Source: Pseudoxanthomonas sp. SL93 (GTDB taxonomy: Bacteria; Pseudomonadota; Gammaproteobacteria; Xanthomonadales; Xanthomonadaceae). Taken from it: DNA of 64,000 nucleotides. Positions 36,983 through 46,060 of this stretch are shown one piece after another; position 1 is the stretch's first letter, and every line of letters begins with the position of its first letter. The notes below the pieces were generated by a model that saw only the letters and a list, made by a program, of their open reading frames with translations, was not told the DNA's origin and ran no database searches. Where the stretch lies: contig NZ_CP113065.1 in assembly GCF_026625825.1 (NCBI RefSeq), positions 992,001-1,056,000 of the forward strand. Direction: 5' to 3'. Position numbers and translations under genes: made by a program.

Positions 36983-38112
36983 ACGGGCCGCGGGTCATCG
37001 TGGGGGTGTCCGGCGGCGTGGATTCGTCGGTCGCCGCCCTGCAGCTGGTACAACAGGGCGAGCGTGTCGCTGGCCTGTTCATGCAGAACTGGGCGGATGA
37101 CGGCAGCGGCGATTGTCGCGCCGAAGACGATCGCCGCGACGCGGTGGCGGTCTGCGGCCGGCTCGGCATCCCGTTCCACTTCCGCGATTTCTCCAGCGAA
37201 TACTGGCAGGGTGTGTTCGAGCATTTCCTCGCCGAGTACGCCGCGGGCCGCACGCCGAACCCGGACGTGCTGTGCAACCGGGAAGTGAAGTTCAAGCATT
37301 TCCTGGATGCGGCGCGCGAACTCGGTGCCGAGAAGATCGCCACCGGCCACTACGCGCGCGTGGCCAGCACCCAGGGGCGCTGGCAGCTGCTGCGCGGCGT
37401 GGACCGCAGCAAGGACCAGAGTTACTTCCTGCACCAGCTGGGCCAGTCGCAGCTGTCCGCGACCCTGTTCCCCATCGGCGACCTGCAGAAGGCCGACCTT
37501 CGCCGCATCGCACGCGAGGCGGGGCTGCAGACGCACGACAAGAAGGATTCGACCGGCATCTGCTTCATCGGCGAGCGCGACTTCCGTGAATTCCTTGGCC
37601 GCTACCTCCCCGCCCGCCGCGGCGAAATGCGCGCCGTCGGCGTCGACGATCCGCAGGGCGAAGTGATCGGCGAACACCCGGGCGTGTTCTATTTCACCCT
37701 GGGGCAGCGCGAAGGCCTTCAGATCGGTGGCGTGCGCGGACGGCCGCAGGCTCCGTGGTACGTGGTCGGCAAGGATGTCGCCAGCAACGTGCTGTACGTG
37801 GACCAGGACACCCACAGCCCCTACCTGCACTCCACGCAGACGTGGACGGAAGCTGCCCATTGGATTGCCGGCAGTCCGCCCGCAGGTACTTTCGAATGCA
37901 CGGCGCAGACGCGCTACCGGCAGGCCGACGAGGCCTGCGCGGTGAGCGTACGCGACGACGGCAGCGTCGCGGTGCGCTTCGCGCGCCCCCAGCGGGCGGT
38001 AACGCCCGGCCAGTCGCTGGTGCTGTACGACGGCGAGGTGTGTCTGGGCGGTGCCGTCATCGCCCGCACCGACGCCCCCCTTGAACAGAAACTCGCGGAG
38101 CAGGCAGCTTGA
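36979..38112 (+). CDS. mnmA: tRNA 2-thiouridylase MnmA
   Basis: A 377-residue ATP-pyrophosphatase that thiolates U34 of tRNA for Lys, Glu and Gln. The GTG at 36979 overlaps the nudJ stop. The PP-loop is [16 protein letters not shown]. The first catalytic Cys is in [10 protein letters not shown] and the second in [20 protein letters not shown] and [12 protein letters not shown] are typical of the family. It is followed by hflD with a 4-bp overlap. Confidence 0.96.
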   Translation: MNGPRVIVGVSGGVDSSVAALQLVQQGERVAGLFMQNWADDGSGDCRAEDDRRDAVAVCGRLGIPFHFRDFSSEYWQGVFEHFLAEYAAGRTPNPDVLCNREVKFKHFLDAARELGAEKIATGHYARVASTQGRWQLLRGVDRSKDQSYFLHQLGQSQLSATLFPIGDLQKADLRRIAREAGLQTHDKKDSTGICFIGERDFREFLGRYLPARRGEMRAVGVDDPQGEVIGEHPGVFYFTLGQREGLQIGGVRGRPQAPWYVVGKDVASNVLYVDQDTHSPYLHSTQTWTEAAHWIAGSPPAGTFECTAQTRYRQADEACAVSVRDDGSVAVRFARPQRAVTPGQSLVLYDGEVCLGGAVIARTDAPLEQKLAEQAA

Positions 38113-38720
38113 GCAACCGATATTCCGACCGCGTGCTGGCCCTGGCAGGGTTGGCACAGGCGCTCCACCAGGTACGCCGCATCGCCGAGACGGGCCAGTC
38201 CGAATCCTCGGTGGTGCAGGCATCGCTGGACAGCGTGTTCCGCGTGGACGCCGACTCCACGTTGGCGGTCTATGGCGGTGTCCGCGACCTGACAAGCGGC
38301 CTGCGCGTGTTGCGCGGCTACCTGTCGAAGGAAACCCGTGACGACGCCCTGCCCCGCCTGGCCATGTCGGTGCTGCAGCTCGAGCGCCGCTTCGTGCGCG
38401 AAGGCGACGTGGTGGACGCGGTCGCCAAAGGGCTGGAAGACATCGCATCACGCGCCACCGAACTGGGCAGCACGCACCCCGACGTGCTGTCAGCGCTCGG
38501 CGGCCTGTATGCCGACACCATCAGCCACCTTCGCCCCCGCGTGATGGTGCAGGGCAATCCGCACTATCTGGGGCAGCCGGGCGTGGTCGCCGAGATCCGC
38601 GCCATCCTGCTCGCTGCCGTGCGTTCCGCCGTGCTGTGGCGGCAGCTGGGTGGCAGCATGTGGGACCTCATCCTCAGCCGCCGGGCCTTGCTGGAAGCCA
38701 CCGACGACTGGCTCCGCTAG
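38109..38720 (+). CDS. hflD: HflD family lysogenisation regulator
   Basis: A 203-residue protein with a TTG start that overlaps the mnmA stop (TTGA). It shows the HflD (YcfC) layout: [20 protein letters not shown] near the start, and [20 protein letters not shown] with the conserved RI/RVMVQG-x-P-x-YL block. It is associated with the inner membrane and affects phage lambda CII stability in E. coli; its normal role is unclear. The nudJ-mnmA-hflD order is conserved. Confidence 0.92.
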   Translation: MSNRYSDRVLALAGLAQALHQVRRIAETGQSESSVVQASLDSVFRVDADSTLAVYGGVRDLTSGLRVLRGYLSKETRDDALPRLAMSVLQLERRFVREGDVVDAVAKGLEDIASRATELGSTHPDVLSALGGLYADTISHLRPRVMVQGNPHYLGQPGVVAEIRAILLAAVRSAVLWRQLGGSMWDLILSRRALLEATDDWLR

Positions 38721-38727
38721 CGTCGCC

Positions 38728-39693
38728 TCACGCCATCGCGAACACCGCGGGCGGCGCGTGCAGGTATTCGGCCGCGCGCCGCTTGGCCTGGATATCCGCG
38801 TGGATGGCCTGCGCCTGTTGCACCGTCATGCCCAACGTAGCGGCCAGCTCTTCCGCCGGCCGCCCCTGTTCGCAAGACCACAGGGCCAGGTCCATCTGCG
38901 CGTACGGCAGGGCGAAATAGAACTCGTCCTGCCCCTGCGGCAGGCTGTAGGTGTCGGTGGTGGGCTTGGTCGAACATATCTCGTCAGGCAGGCCAAGATG
39001 CCGCGCCATCGCATAGACCTGTGTCTTGTACAGGTGCGCGATCGGCTTGATGTCGGCTGATCCGTCCCCGTTCTTCACGAAGAAGCCCTGGTCGTACTCC
39101 AGCCGGTTGGGCGTACCCACCACCGCGTAGTTCAGCCGGTCGGCGTGGTAGTAGTCCAGGGTCTTGCGCAGGCGCTGCTTGTGGTTGGTCGCCGCGACGA
39201 TCCGAAGGTATGCCTCCAACGGCAGTCGCGCTTCCCTCGTCTCGCCGGACGGCGACTGCACCACCAGCTTGTAGAAATTGATGCCGCCGTCGATGCCGCC
39301 GTGCAGGACGATCTTGTTCTTCCAGCCATCGCCGTAGTCCGGGAACACCTGGCGTATCGCCGCATCGCGCTCGCGATAGCATCCGATGGCCTCCAGGGCC
39401 GGCGCGATGTCGTGCACTTCGTGGCGGATGCCCAGATGCTCCGCCAGACGGCGGCCCAGGCGGGTGGATTCGCCGCTGGAATCGCGTTCCGGCAGCAGCA
39501 GCCCCTGCACGCGGTCGGCACCGACCGCCTTCACTGCCAGGGCCGCGCACACCGAACTGTCGATGCCGCCGGACATCGCCACCACCAGCCCGCGACGCCG
39601 CAGCCGGCGCGTGGTATCGCGCATCCAGGTCGCGATGCGATCGGCCTCCGTGGCCAGATCGATCTCCAGTACCTCGGCACCCCACGCGCTCAT
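38728..39693 (-). CDS. NadE-like ammonia-dependent amidating synthase
   Basis: A 321-residue PP-loop ATP-pyrophosphatase of the NAD synthetase family. The PP-loop is VVAMSGGIDSSVCAALA, the substrate-binding GTPNRLEYDQGFFVKNGDGS is well conserved, and IKPIAHLYKTQVYAMARHLG follows. It has no glutaminase domain, so free ammonia or a partner amidotransferase supplies nitrogen. As the last gene of a seven-gene operon with an AsnB, two ACPs and an AMP-ligase, it may amidate a carrier-bound acyl product rather than (or as well as) making NAD. Overlaps the ACP gene by 4 bp. Confidence 0.75.
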   Translation of the reverse strand: MSAWGAEVLEIDLATEADRIATWMRDTTRRLRRRGLVVAMSGGIDSSVCAALAVKAVGADRVQGLLLPERDSSGESTRLGRRLAEHLGIRHEVHDIAPALEAIGCYRERDAAIRQVFPDYGDGWKNKIVLHGGIDGGINFYKLVVQSPSGETREARLPLEAYLRIVAATNHKQRLRKTLDYYHADRLNYAVVGTPNRLEYDQGFFVKNGDGSADIKPIAHLYKTQVYAMARHLGLPDEICSTKPTTDTYSLPQGQDEFYFALPYAQMDLALWSCEQGRPAEELAATLGMTVQQAQAIHADIQAKRRAAEYLHAPPAVFAMA

Positions 39694-39971
39694 GCGGCCT
39701 GCTTGCGCGACACGAAGCGCGCGACGGCATCCAGCGAATCCAGGTTGTCGGGCATCATCTCCTCGTCCTCGACCTTGATGCCGTAGGTTTCCTCCAGGAA
39801 CTGGACCAGCTCCAGGAAGCCGGTGGAATCCAGCAGCTGGGCATCCATGAAGGACGCATCGTCGGCGTAGGCCTCCGCGGTTCCCATCAGGAAGTTGTCC
39901 TGGATGTACTGGCGCACGGTGGTCTTGACGGTGGATGGCGAAGCATCGGCAGAAGCGGAAGCAAGGGTCAT
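39690..39971 (-). CDS. Acyl carrier protein (second copy)
   Basis: A 93-residue carrier protein. LLDSTGFLELVQFLEETYGI carries the Ser that receives phosphopantetheine (D-S-T), with the usual acidic helix 2. An N-terminal extension (~1-20) is Ser/Ala-rich. It overlaps the AMP-ligase and NadE-like genes by 4 bp, so the ligase probably loads it and a downstream enzyme acts on the thioester. Confidence 0.88.
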   Translation of the reverse strand: MTLASASADASPSTVKTTVRQYIQDNFLMGTAEAYADDASFMDAQLLDSTGFLELVQFLEETYGIKVEDEEMMPDNLDSLDAVARFVSRKQAA

Positions 39972-41503
39972 GTCAGGCCTTGTCGGGTGGGCTTTCCGGT
40001 AGGAGTACGGGGTAACGCATCCACAAAGGCCACGTGCTTGGGCACCATGTGGTTTTCGAGGGTCGCCAGGCAGTGGCGGATGACATCGCGCTCGACCAGC
40101 CCGCTGCCGTCGGCCACGACCACCCAGGCCTTGACCGCATCGCCCAGCAGCGGGTCAGGCACGGGCCCCACTAGGCATTCGATGACGCCGGGCATGCGCT
40201 GGATGGCCTGCTCCACTTCGTGCGGGCTGACCTTTTCACCCCGCGTCTTGATGATGTCGTCCTTGCGCGCGATGAAATACAGCCAGCCGTCGGTATCGCT
40301 GCGGAACAGGTCGCCGGTACGCATGGCGATCCTGCCCGTTTCCGGATCGTGGAAGAGTTTCTCGGCCGTGCGCTGCGGGTCCTGCCAGTAGCCGGCCATC
40401 ACATGATCGCCCTGCACCACCAGCTCGCCCTCGGCGCCCCACGGCAGTCGATGGCCCTGCTCATCGATCAACCAGCACCGCTGGCCTGCCAGGCCACGCC
40501 CCACGCTGCCGGGCCGCGCGGCGACCTGTTCCGGCGGCAGATAGCTGATACGGGTGCATTCGGTCTGTCCGTACATCACGCACAAACGGGCGAAGGGCAT
40601 GCGTTCGCGCAGCTGCCGTTGCATCGCGACGGGAAGCGGCGCCGAAGCACTGGTCATCAGCCGCAGCGACGACAGGTCCCAGCGGGAAAGATCCTGCATG
40701 CCCAGCAGCATGGCGTACATGGTGGGTACCGCCGGAAACACCGTCGCCCGTTCGCGCGACATGACGTCGAGCGCCTGCGCCGGGAACGCGAAGGATTTCT
40801 CCAGCACCAGCGTCGCGCCGGTCGACAGTGCGAGCAGCAGCTGGCTCAGGCCGTAGTTGAAACTCAGCGGCAGCGCGCTGAACAGGACGTCGTCCTCGCG
40901 GATGGGCAGGTAGCCCGCGATGCACGCGGTGATGCTGGCCAGGTTGCGATGGCTCAGCATCACGCCTTTCGGCAACCCGGTGGTGCCTGAGGTATGACTG
41001 ATGAGGGCCAGGGCATCCTCATCCACCACCGCATCGCGCCATGGCGAAGGAGATGCCGCAGCGGCGGTATCAGGCCAGGCATGTTCACCGCTCGTTGCGG
41101 GCGTCCATCCGGCACCGTGTACCCAGACATGCGGCTGCGCACCACCCTCCTGCTGCGCGGCACGCCATACGCGAGCCAATGAGGACTGCGTCAGCAGGAC
41201 GCGGGCCTCCGTGCGTTGCATCAGGGCAGCGAGTTTCTCCGCCTTGGTCTGCGGGTTGAACGGCATGCAGACCGCGCCCGCCCGCAGCACGGCCCACAGG
41301 GCCACGACCATCTCGACACCGTTGTCCAGCAACAGAGCCACACGATCGCCTGCGCCGAGGCCCTGCCGGTGCAGATGCTGCGCGATGTCCCGGCTCCGTT
41401 CGTCCAGCTCACGGAAACTCAGGCGCTGCCCGTCGCAGACCAGCGCCACCTTGTCGGGCGTGCGCCGCACGCTGCGGGCGAACAGGGCATGCAGCAGCAT
41501 CAT
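39968..41503 (-). CDS. Acyl-CoA/ACP ligase (AMP-forming)
   Basis: A 511-residue ANL-family enzyme that adenylates a carboxylic acid and transfers it to ACP or CoA. The P-loop is ISHTSGTTGLPKGVMLSHRN, the A5 motif is MYGQTECTRISYL, the A7 region is MRTGDLFRSDTDGWLY and A10 ends PRTPTGKPTRQGL with the catalytic Lys. It resembles the AMP-ligases of exosortase-A-associated polysaccharide loci, but I see no exosortase here. It overlaps the ACP and AsnB genes. Confidence 0.85.
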   Translation of the reverse strand: MMLLHALFARSVRRTPDKVALVCDGQRLSFRELDERSRDIAQHLHRQGLGAGDRVALLLDNGVEMVVALWAVLRAGAVCMPFNPQTKAEKLAALMQRTEARVLLTQSSLARVWRAAQQEGGAQPHVWVHGAGWTPATSGEHAWPDTAAAASPSPWRDAVVDEDALALISHTSGTTGLPKGVMLSHRNLASITACIAGYLPIREDDVLFSALPLSFNYGLSQLLLALSTGATLVLEKSFAFPAQALDVMSRERATVFPAVPTMYAMLLGMQDLSRWDLSSLRLMTSASAPLPVAMQRQLRERMPFARLCVMYGQTECTRISYLPPEQVAARPGSVGRGLAGQRCWLIDEQGHRLPWGAEGELVVQGDHVMAGYWQDPQRTAEKLFHDPETGRIAMRTGDLFRSDTDGWLYFIARKDDIIKTRGEKVSPHEVEQAIQRMPGVIECLVGPVPDPLLGDAVKAWVVVADGSGLVERDVIRHCLATLENHMVPKHVAFVDALPRTPTGKPTRQGLT

Positions 41504-43443
41504 GCCTGCCCCTGCGGCCGGATCAGGGATTCATGCAGGGCGAGCGTCGACAGGATGCCGACGAACGCCATGTTGTCCGGGAAGCCGATCGCGCGCCCGC
41601 TCCGGCACTTCTCCACCAGATGGGCGACGGCCGTGGTGTCGAACAATCCGCTGGCGGCTACGCGATCGGGTTGCAGCGCGTCCTTCACCCACGGCAGGGC
41701 GTCCCCGTTGGCGAAGAAACAGCCGCTGTCGGGCGCGCGATAGGGCTGCTTGGGCCGGCGCAGCACCGCATCGGGCAGTTCGCGGCGCATGGCGCGCTTC
41801 AGGATGTGCTTCTCGTCCAGGCCGCGCAGCTTGTATCGCGCAGGCAGCCGGTTGGCGAGTTCGATCACCCGATGGTCGAGGAAGGGATAACGTCCCTCGA
41901 CCGATTGCGCCATGCTCATGCGGTCGCCCTGCGAAGACAGCAGGTAACCGGACAGCAGCGTGCTCGACTCCACGTACTGGTCGCGTGCCAGTGCGGGCCA
42001 CGCCGCGATGCCGTCGGGCAGTTCTGCCGCCAGTGTCCGTACGGGATCCCAGGCCTGCAACTGCTCACGCAGGTCGGGGTGCAGGAAACGCAGGACGCGC
42101 TGCGTACTGCGGACACGCGGCAGATGCGCGAACCAAGGCTGGGAGCGCTGCTCAGCGCCCTCCTGGAAGAACTGCTCGGCGAAGCCGCGCGACCGCACCG
42201 GCGAATGGGCCAGGTATGGATACAGGCGGTCCAGCAACCGTCCCCGCCAGCGGCTGTCCGGCTGCACGGCCATGAAGCGGCGCAGCTTGGCTTCCTTGAA
42301 CAGGTCATAGCCGGCGAATACTTCATCGGCGCCCTCGCCCGTCAGCACGACCTTGTAGCCTGCCTGGCGCACATGCCCAGCCAGCAGCATCATCGGCACC
42401 GGCGCCGTGCGCACCAGCGGGGACTCGGCATGCAGTACGGCACGGCGGAATGCGTCCGCGATGTCGGCGTGCGACACGACGATCTCGCTGTGTTCCGTAC
42501 CCAGCGAATCCGCCAACAGCCGCTGGAAGGGACGCTCATCGAATTCGGCGTCGGCGAACCCCAGCGAGAAAGTGCGCAACGGGGTCCGGGTATGCCGGCG
42601 GATCAGCGTGGCGATCACCGAGGAATCCAGCCCGCCGCTCAGGTAGGCGCCCACCGGCACGTCGGCACGAAGCTGCAGGCGGACGGCATCGACCAGCAGC
42701 GCGTGCAGTTCCTCGGCGACGTCGTCCTCGCTTCGGCCGGACACATCCTCCGGCAGATGACGCCATTGCCAGTAGCGGCGAACCTGCGGCGTCAGCGCTG
42801 GGTCGCGCAGATCGATGGCCATGAGATGGCCGGGCGCCAGCTGTTCGACGCCGGAGAACACGGTGCGCGTGCCCAGCGTGCTCCAGAATGAAAACAACTC
42901 GCCGAGTGCACGCGTATCCAGGCCCCGGGGCTGGGCATGGCGGGCGTACAGGGATTTCACTTCGGATGCGAAGGAAAAGACGCCACCTTCACGACTGAAG
43001 TACAGCGGGCGTATGCCCACGCGGTCCCGCGCCAGGACGACGCGTTGCTGCCGCAGGTCATGCAGGGCGATCGCGAACTGCCCGTTGAGATGCTCGACGA
43101 ACGCATCGCCGTAGCGGTCGTACAGGTGCACGATGACCTCGGTATCCGAGTCCGTGTAGAAACGATGCCCCTGGCGCTTCAGCGATTCACGCAGTTCCAC
43201 ATGGTTGAAGATCTCGCCATTGAAGATCACCCAGACGGTGCGGTCGGGATTGTGGATCGGCTGCCAGCCGCCCTTCGGATCGATGATCGAGAGGCGGGCG
43301 TGCGCTAGGCCCACCTGTCCGTCCACGCGGATGCGGCTGCCATCGGGCCCGCGGTGCCGCAGCGCCGCGATCATGTCCGCCAGCATCTCCTCGGGGGGCG
43401 ACGGGGCACCGGCAGGCACCAGCACCCCGGCTATCCCGCACAT
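41500..43443 (-). CDS. AsnB-type glutamine-dependent amidotransferase
   Basis: A 647-residue class II amidotransferase. I start at the ATG at 43443, so that Cys2 (MCGIAGVLVPAG) is the glutaminase nucleophile after Met removal. The N-terminal domain (~1-200) hydrolyses glutamine; the synthetase domain has the PP-loop YLSGGLDSSVIATLI. It may make asparagine, but its place in a coupled operon with ACPs and a ligase suggests amidation of a secondary metabolite or glycan precursor, as in AsnB-like proteins of exosortase and peptidoglycan loci. Confidence 0.85.
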   Translation of the reverse strand: MCGIAGVLVPAGAPSPPEEMLADMIAALRHRGPDGSRIRVDGQVGLAHARLSIIDPKGGWQPIHNPDRTVWVIFNGEIFNHVELRESLKRQGHRFYTDSDTEVIVHLYDRYGDAFVEHLNGQFAIALHDLRQQRVVLARDRVGIRPLYFSREGGVFSFASEVKSLYARHAQPRGLDTRALGELFSFWSTLGTRTVFSGVEQLAPGHLMAIDLRDPALTPQVRRYWQWRHLPEDVSGRSEDDVAEELHALLVDAVRLQLRADVPVGAYLSGGLDSSVIATLIRRHTRTPLRTFSLGFADAEFDERPFQRLLADSLGTEHSEIVVSHADIADAFRRAVLHAESPLVRTAPVPMMLLAGHVRQAGYKVVLTGEGADEVFAGYDLFKEAKLRRFMAVQPDSRWRGRLLDRLYPYLAHSPVRSRGFAEQFFQEGAEQRSQPWFAHLPRVRSTQRVLRFLHPDLREQLQAWDPVRTLAAELPDGIAAWPALARDQYVESSTLLSGYLLSSQGDRMSMAQSVEGRYPFLDHRVIELANRLPARYKLRGLDEKHILKRAMRRELPDAVLRRPKQPYRAPDSGCFFANGDALPWVKDALQPDRVAASGLFDTTAVAHLVEKCRSGRAIGFPDNMAFVGILSTLALHESLIRPQGQA

Positions 43444-43470
43444 GGCAAGGATCCCCTCACGCAACGACGT

Positions 43471-44619
43471 TCAGAAACAGCCATCGCCGTCGAAACTCAG
43501 GTCGGTGATCTGCCACGGGTGCGCTGCCGATAACCCGGAGTCGGAGGGCGACGCATGCAGGCCGACGGCGAAATGCGGCGTCGTTCGACCGGGCAGGAAT
43601 CCGCATCGCGTCAGTACCGGCTCCGCGCCGGGCGCCAGGCAGGTGGTGAACATCTTGCTGCAACCGTCCTTGCGTGCCTGGGCCGCCGCGTGCGCCAGCA
43701 GCGCGGCCAGCGCCGTCGAGTCGTCGGCGTGGGCGACTTTCCAATCCTGCACATGCAGGCCGTACTCGGCCTCGTGGCCCATGGAAACCCGACGTGCCGC
43801 CAGGTAGCCCACGCAATGCTCACCGCGCCACGCCACGACGATCCGGTAACGCGCACGCGGATTGTCGCGCAGGCGCCATTGCAGGTGAGCGGCTTCGGGT
43901 GCGATGCAGGCGGTCTGCGGGGAGAGCGACGCGTACAGCGGTTGCAGCCAGGCATCGCTCACCCGCTCCACTTCCTCCACGCGCAGGTCACCCGCCGCCC
44001 GCGGCGCCAACCAGCGGGTGCGCAGGCGCCAGCCTGTGTCCATCGCCTTGCCCGCCATGGCGGCCAACGGCGACGGCATGCCACGGCGACGCAGCGCAGC
44101 GGCGGCATCCAATGGAAGGATGTAGAGGTGACGCGAGGGCAACGGTGCGAACAGCCGCCTCACCATGCCGATCGATTTCGGATTGCCGCCGACCGCCAGC
44201 GTGGCGTCGGCATGGCGGAACATCGCCTGGTTGAGCCACACCCCGCCGCCGGCACCTTCCAGGCCAGGGTCAATCTGCACGTCCATCAGCAACTGGCCAC
44301 GATGGATCCGGCCTGCGTGGCGGATGGGCTGCTGCTCCATCCCGATGGCGGCGAACACCGGACCATCTTCGTGCCGCAGTATCCAGGCCTGGCCATATCC
44401 ATGCTCAGGACGTCCCACGCCGTAGCGCCAGGCGATGTAGGCGGCATCGTCCCAATGCGTTCGGTTGCGGAATGCCAGCAAGGCCGCCCGGTCATCCGCC
44501 GCGGCCGGCCTGAACCGTTGCAGCAGTTCCTCCGGCGACCAGCCGAGGGCGCGCGCGAACACGCGCGTGGTCGCCTCGAAGCGTGGCAAAGGCGGCGGCG
44601 CCTGCGGGCCGTCACTCAT
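43471..44619 (-). CDS. GNAT-like acyltransferase of the biosynthetic operon
   Basis: A 382-residue protein whose ATG at 44619 overlaps the ACP stop by 8 bp. It looks like a double GNAT fold: the first part (~55-190) has FAAIGMEQQPIRHAGRIHRG and QIDPGLEGAGGGVWLNQ, with the acetyl-CoA or acyl-ACP phosphate loop, and the second part (~240-370) has CVGYLAARRVSMGHEAEYGL. No signal peptide. It probably transfers an acyl or amino acid group from the ACP, but no exact family is recognised. Confidence 0.7.
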   Translation of the reverse strand: MSDGPQAPPPLPRFEATTRVFARALGWSPEELLQRFRPAAADDRAALLAFRNRTHWDDAAYIAWRYGVGRPEHGYGQAWILRHEDGPVFAAIGMEQQPIRHAGRIHRGQLLMDVQIDPGLEGAGGGVWLNQAMFRHADATLAVGGNPKSIGMVRRLFAPLPSRHLYILPLDAAAALRRRGMPSPLAAMAGKAMDTGWRLRTRWLAPRAAGDLRVEEVERVSDAWLQPLYASLSPQTACIAPEAAHLQWRLRDNPRARYRIVVAWRGEHCVGYLAARRVSMGHEAEYGLHVQDWKVAHADDSTALAALLAHAAAQARKDGCSKMFTTCLAPGAEPVLTRCGFLPGRTTPHFAVGLHASPSDSGLSAAHPWQITDLSFDGDGCF

Positions 44620-44863
44620 CCAGCACCCCGTGCAGGCGCAGGTAGTCCAGCACGTCGCCCACCTGTCGCATGGCCTTGGAGGCTTCGGCGGTCAGCTGCA
44701 GGCCGAAGCGCTCGTCCAGTTCCGCCATCAGCATCAGCGCACCCATCGAATCCCAGCCCACCACGTCATCGCGCAGCATGTCGGGCGTCAGCAGCGTGGT
44801 CTCGGCGAACGCATCGGTCAGCATCCGCAGGGCTTCGGCGGAGGTGATTCGCGACTGGATCAT
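44612..44863 (-). CDS. Acyl carrier protein (first copy)
   Basis: An 83-residue carrier protein from the ATG at 44863 (4-bp overlap with the KAS III stop). GWDSMGALMLMAELDERFGL contains the phosphopantetheine Ser (D-S-M) and the acidic recognition helix. It is distinct from the housekeeping ACP and from the second copy at 39690. Probably the substrate carrier for the KAS III upstream. Confidence 0.88.
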   Translation of the reverse strand: MIQSRITSAEALRMLTDAFAETTLLTPDMLRDDVVGWDSMGALMLMAELDERFGLQLTAEASKAMRQVGDVLDYLRLHGVLDE

Positions 44864-45969
44864 GCGGGCACTCCCGAAGCGCCATACTCGCCGTGAAGCA
44901 AGGGTGTGCCGGGCGTCAGCGTCAGCACGGCCGACGCCCATGACAGCCCCACCCCGTACCCGATGAGCATCACGGTGCGGGGGTGTTCCGTTGCCGGTGC
45001 GGTACGCGTCAGGGTGACCGCGACCGACGGACCGCCACAGTTGGCGGTGTCCTCGATGGTCATCGGCACCTTGTCGTCGGGCAATCCGCACTTCTTGGCC
45101 AGGTGCTTCATGATGAAGCGGTTGGACTGGTGGAAGACGTACTGGTCGATGTCGTCCACGGATTTCTCCGCCAGCACCAACGCATCACGCACCAGCGTCG
45201 GCACGCGCTTGATGGTGAAGTTGAAGATCGCGGCGCCATCCATCTCAAGACGCAGATGGCGTGGATCGAGCGGCTCCCGGTCGCGGAACGCACCGCCACG
45301 CATGATCAGGCCTTCATGGCCGGTGCCATCGGTGTGCAGGCAGAAGCTGGCTTCCTCGTCGCCCCCCAGCTCCAGCGCGGTGGCGGAACCGGCATCACCG
45401 AACAGCAGGGTCGTGGCATGGTCGTCCGGGTCGGTGAAGCGGCTGGGGGTCTCGCCATGCAGCATCATGATGCGTCCATGGCCACCCCCCTTCAGCAGGG
45501 TGGCCGCCAGGTACAGGCCGTAGGGGTACCCCGAGCAGCCCAGACCCACGTCGAATGCAGCGCATGTATCGGGAAGACCCAGCCACTGGTGCATCACGCA
45601 GGCGGTGGAAGGCAGGAAGTAGTCCGGCGACTGGGTGACGAACACCAGCGCCGAGATGCTGTCGGGCGACCAGCCCAGCCGCTCCATGAGGCGCACCGCC
45701 GCGTCGCGGCACAGGTCGGCGGCGGTGATACCGGGCTCCACGACGTGCCGGTATCGCACGCCTGCCATCGATACGACCTTGCGTACCTCGTCGGCGCCGA
45801 AGTGGTCCGCCTCGGCAAGGTTGTCCACCCGCCTTGCAGGCACGCAGGTGCTGACCCCTGCCACGCGGAATCCCTGGATACGCGCTTGCGCCACGTCGTG
45901 GTGTCCCCTGTCTGGTTGCATGGCCCAGGTGGCGACCGACATCGCCCCGCCCTGTGCTTTGCACTTCAA
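44860..45969 (-). CDS. Beta-ketoacyl-ACP synthase III-like enzyme
   Basis: A 369-residue thiolase-fold enzyme, the first gene of the operon. The catalytic triad is intact: Cys in FDVGLGCSGYPYGL, His in VFHQSNRFIMKHL and Asn in IEDTANCGGPS. It condenses or transfers an acyl starter onto ACP. The extended N-terminus (~1-30) may be partly untranslated; another ATG lies at residue 10. Such FabH-like proteins in secondary operons often start acyl chains or act as acyltransferases. No own terminator is seen before the next gene. Confidence 0.87.
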   Translation of the reverse strand: MKCKAQGGAMSVATWAMQPDRGHHDVAQARIQGFRVAGVSTCVPARRVDNLAEADHFGADEVRKVVSMAGVRYRHVVEPGITAADLCRDAAVRLMERLGWSPDSISALVFVTQSPDYFLPSTACVMHQWLGLPDTCAAFDVGLGCSGYPYGLYLAATLLKGGGHGRIMMLHGETPSRFTDPDDHATTLLFGDAGSATALELGGDEEASFCLHTDGTGHEGLIMRGGAFRDREPLDPRHLRLEMDGAAIFNFTIKRVPTLVRDALVLAEKSVDDIDQYVFHQSNRFIMKHLAKKCGLPDDKVPMTIEDTANCGGPSVAVTLTRTAPATEHPRTVMLIGYGVGLSWASAVLTLTPGTPLLHGEYGASGVPA

Positions 45970-46010
45970 ACGACAGATCCCGCCGAAAGCGGCCGCTACG
46001 GCCCCAAAAT

Positions 46011-46038
46011 GGAAAGCCCGGCCGAGGCCGGGCTTTCC
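46011..46038 (-). terminator. Terminator of acnB
   Basis: Perfect 13-bp arms (46011-46023 and 46026-46038), GGAAAGCCCGGCC and its complement, 23 bp after the acnB stop. A strong GC-rich hairpin that separates acnB from the KAS III operon. Confidence 0.85.
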
Positions 46039-46060
46039 TGCGGGGACCGTGGTGCGTGGA

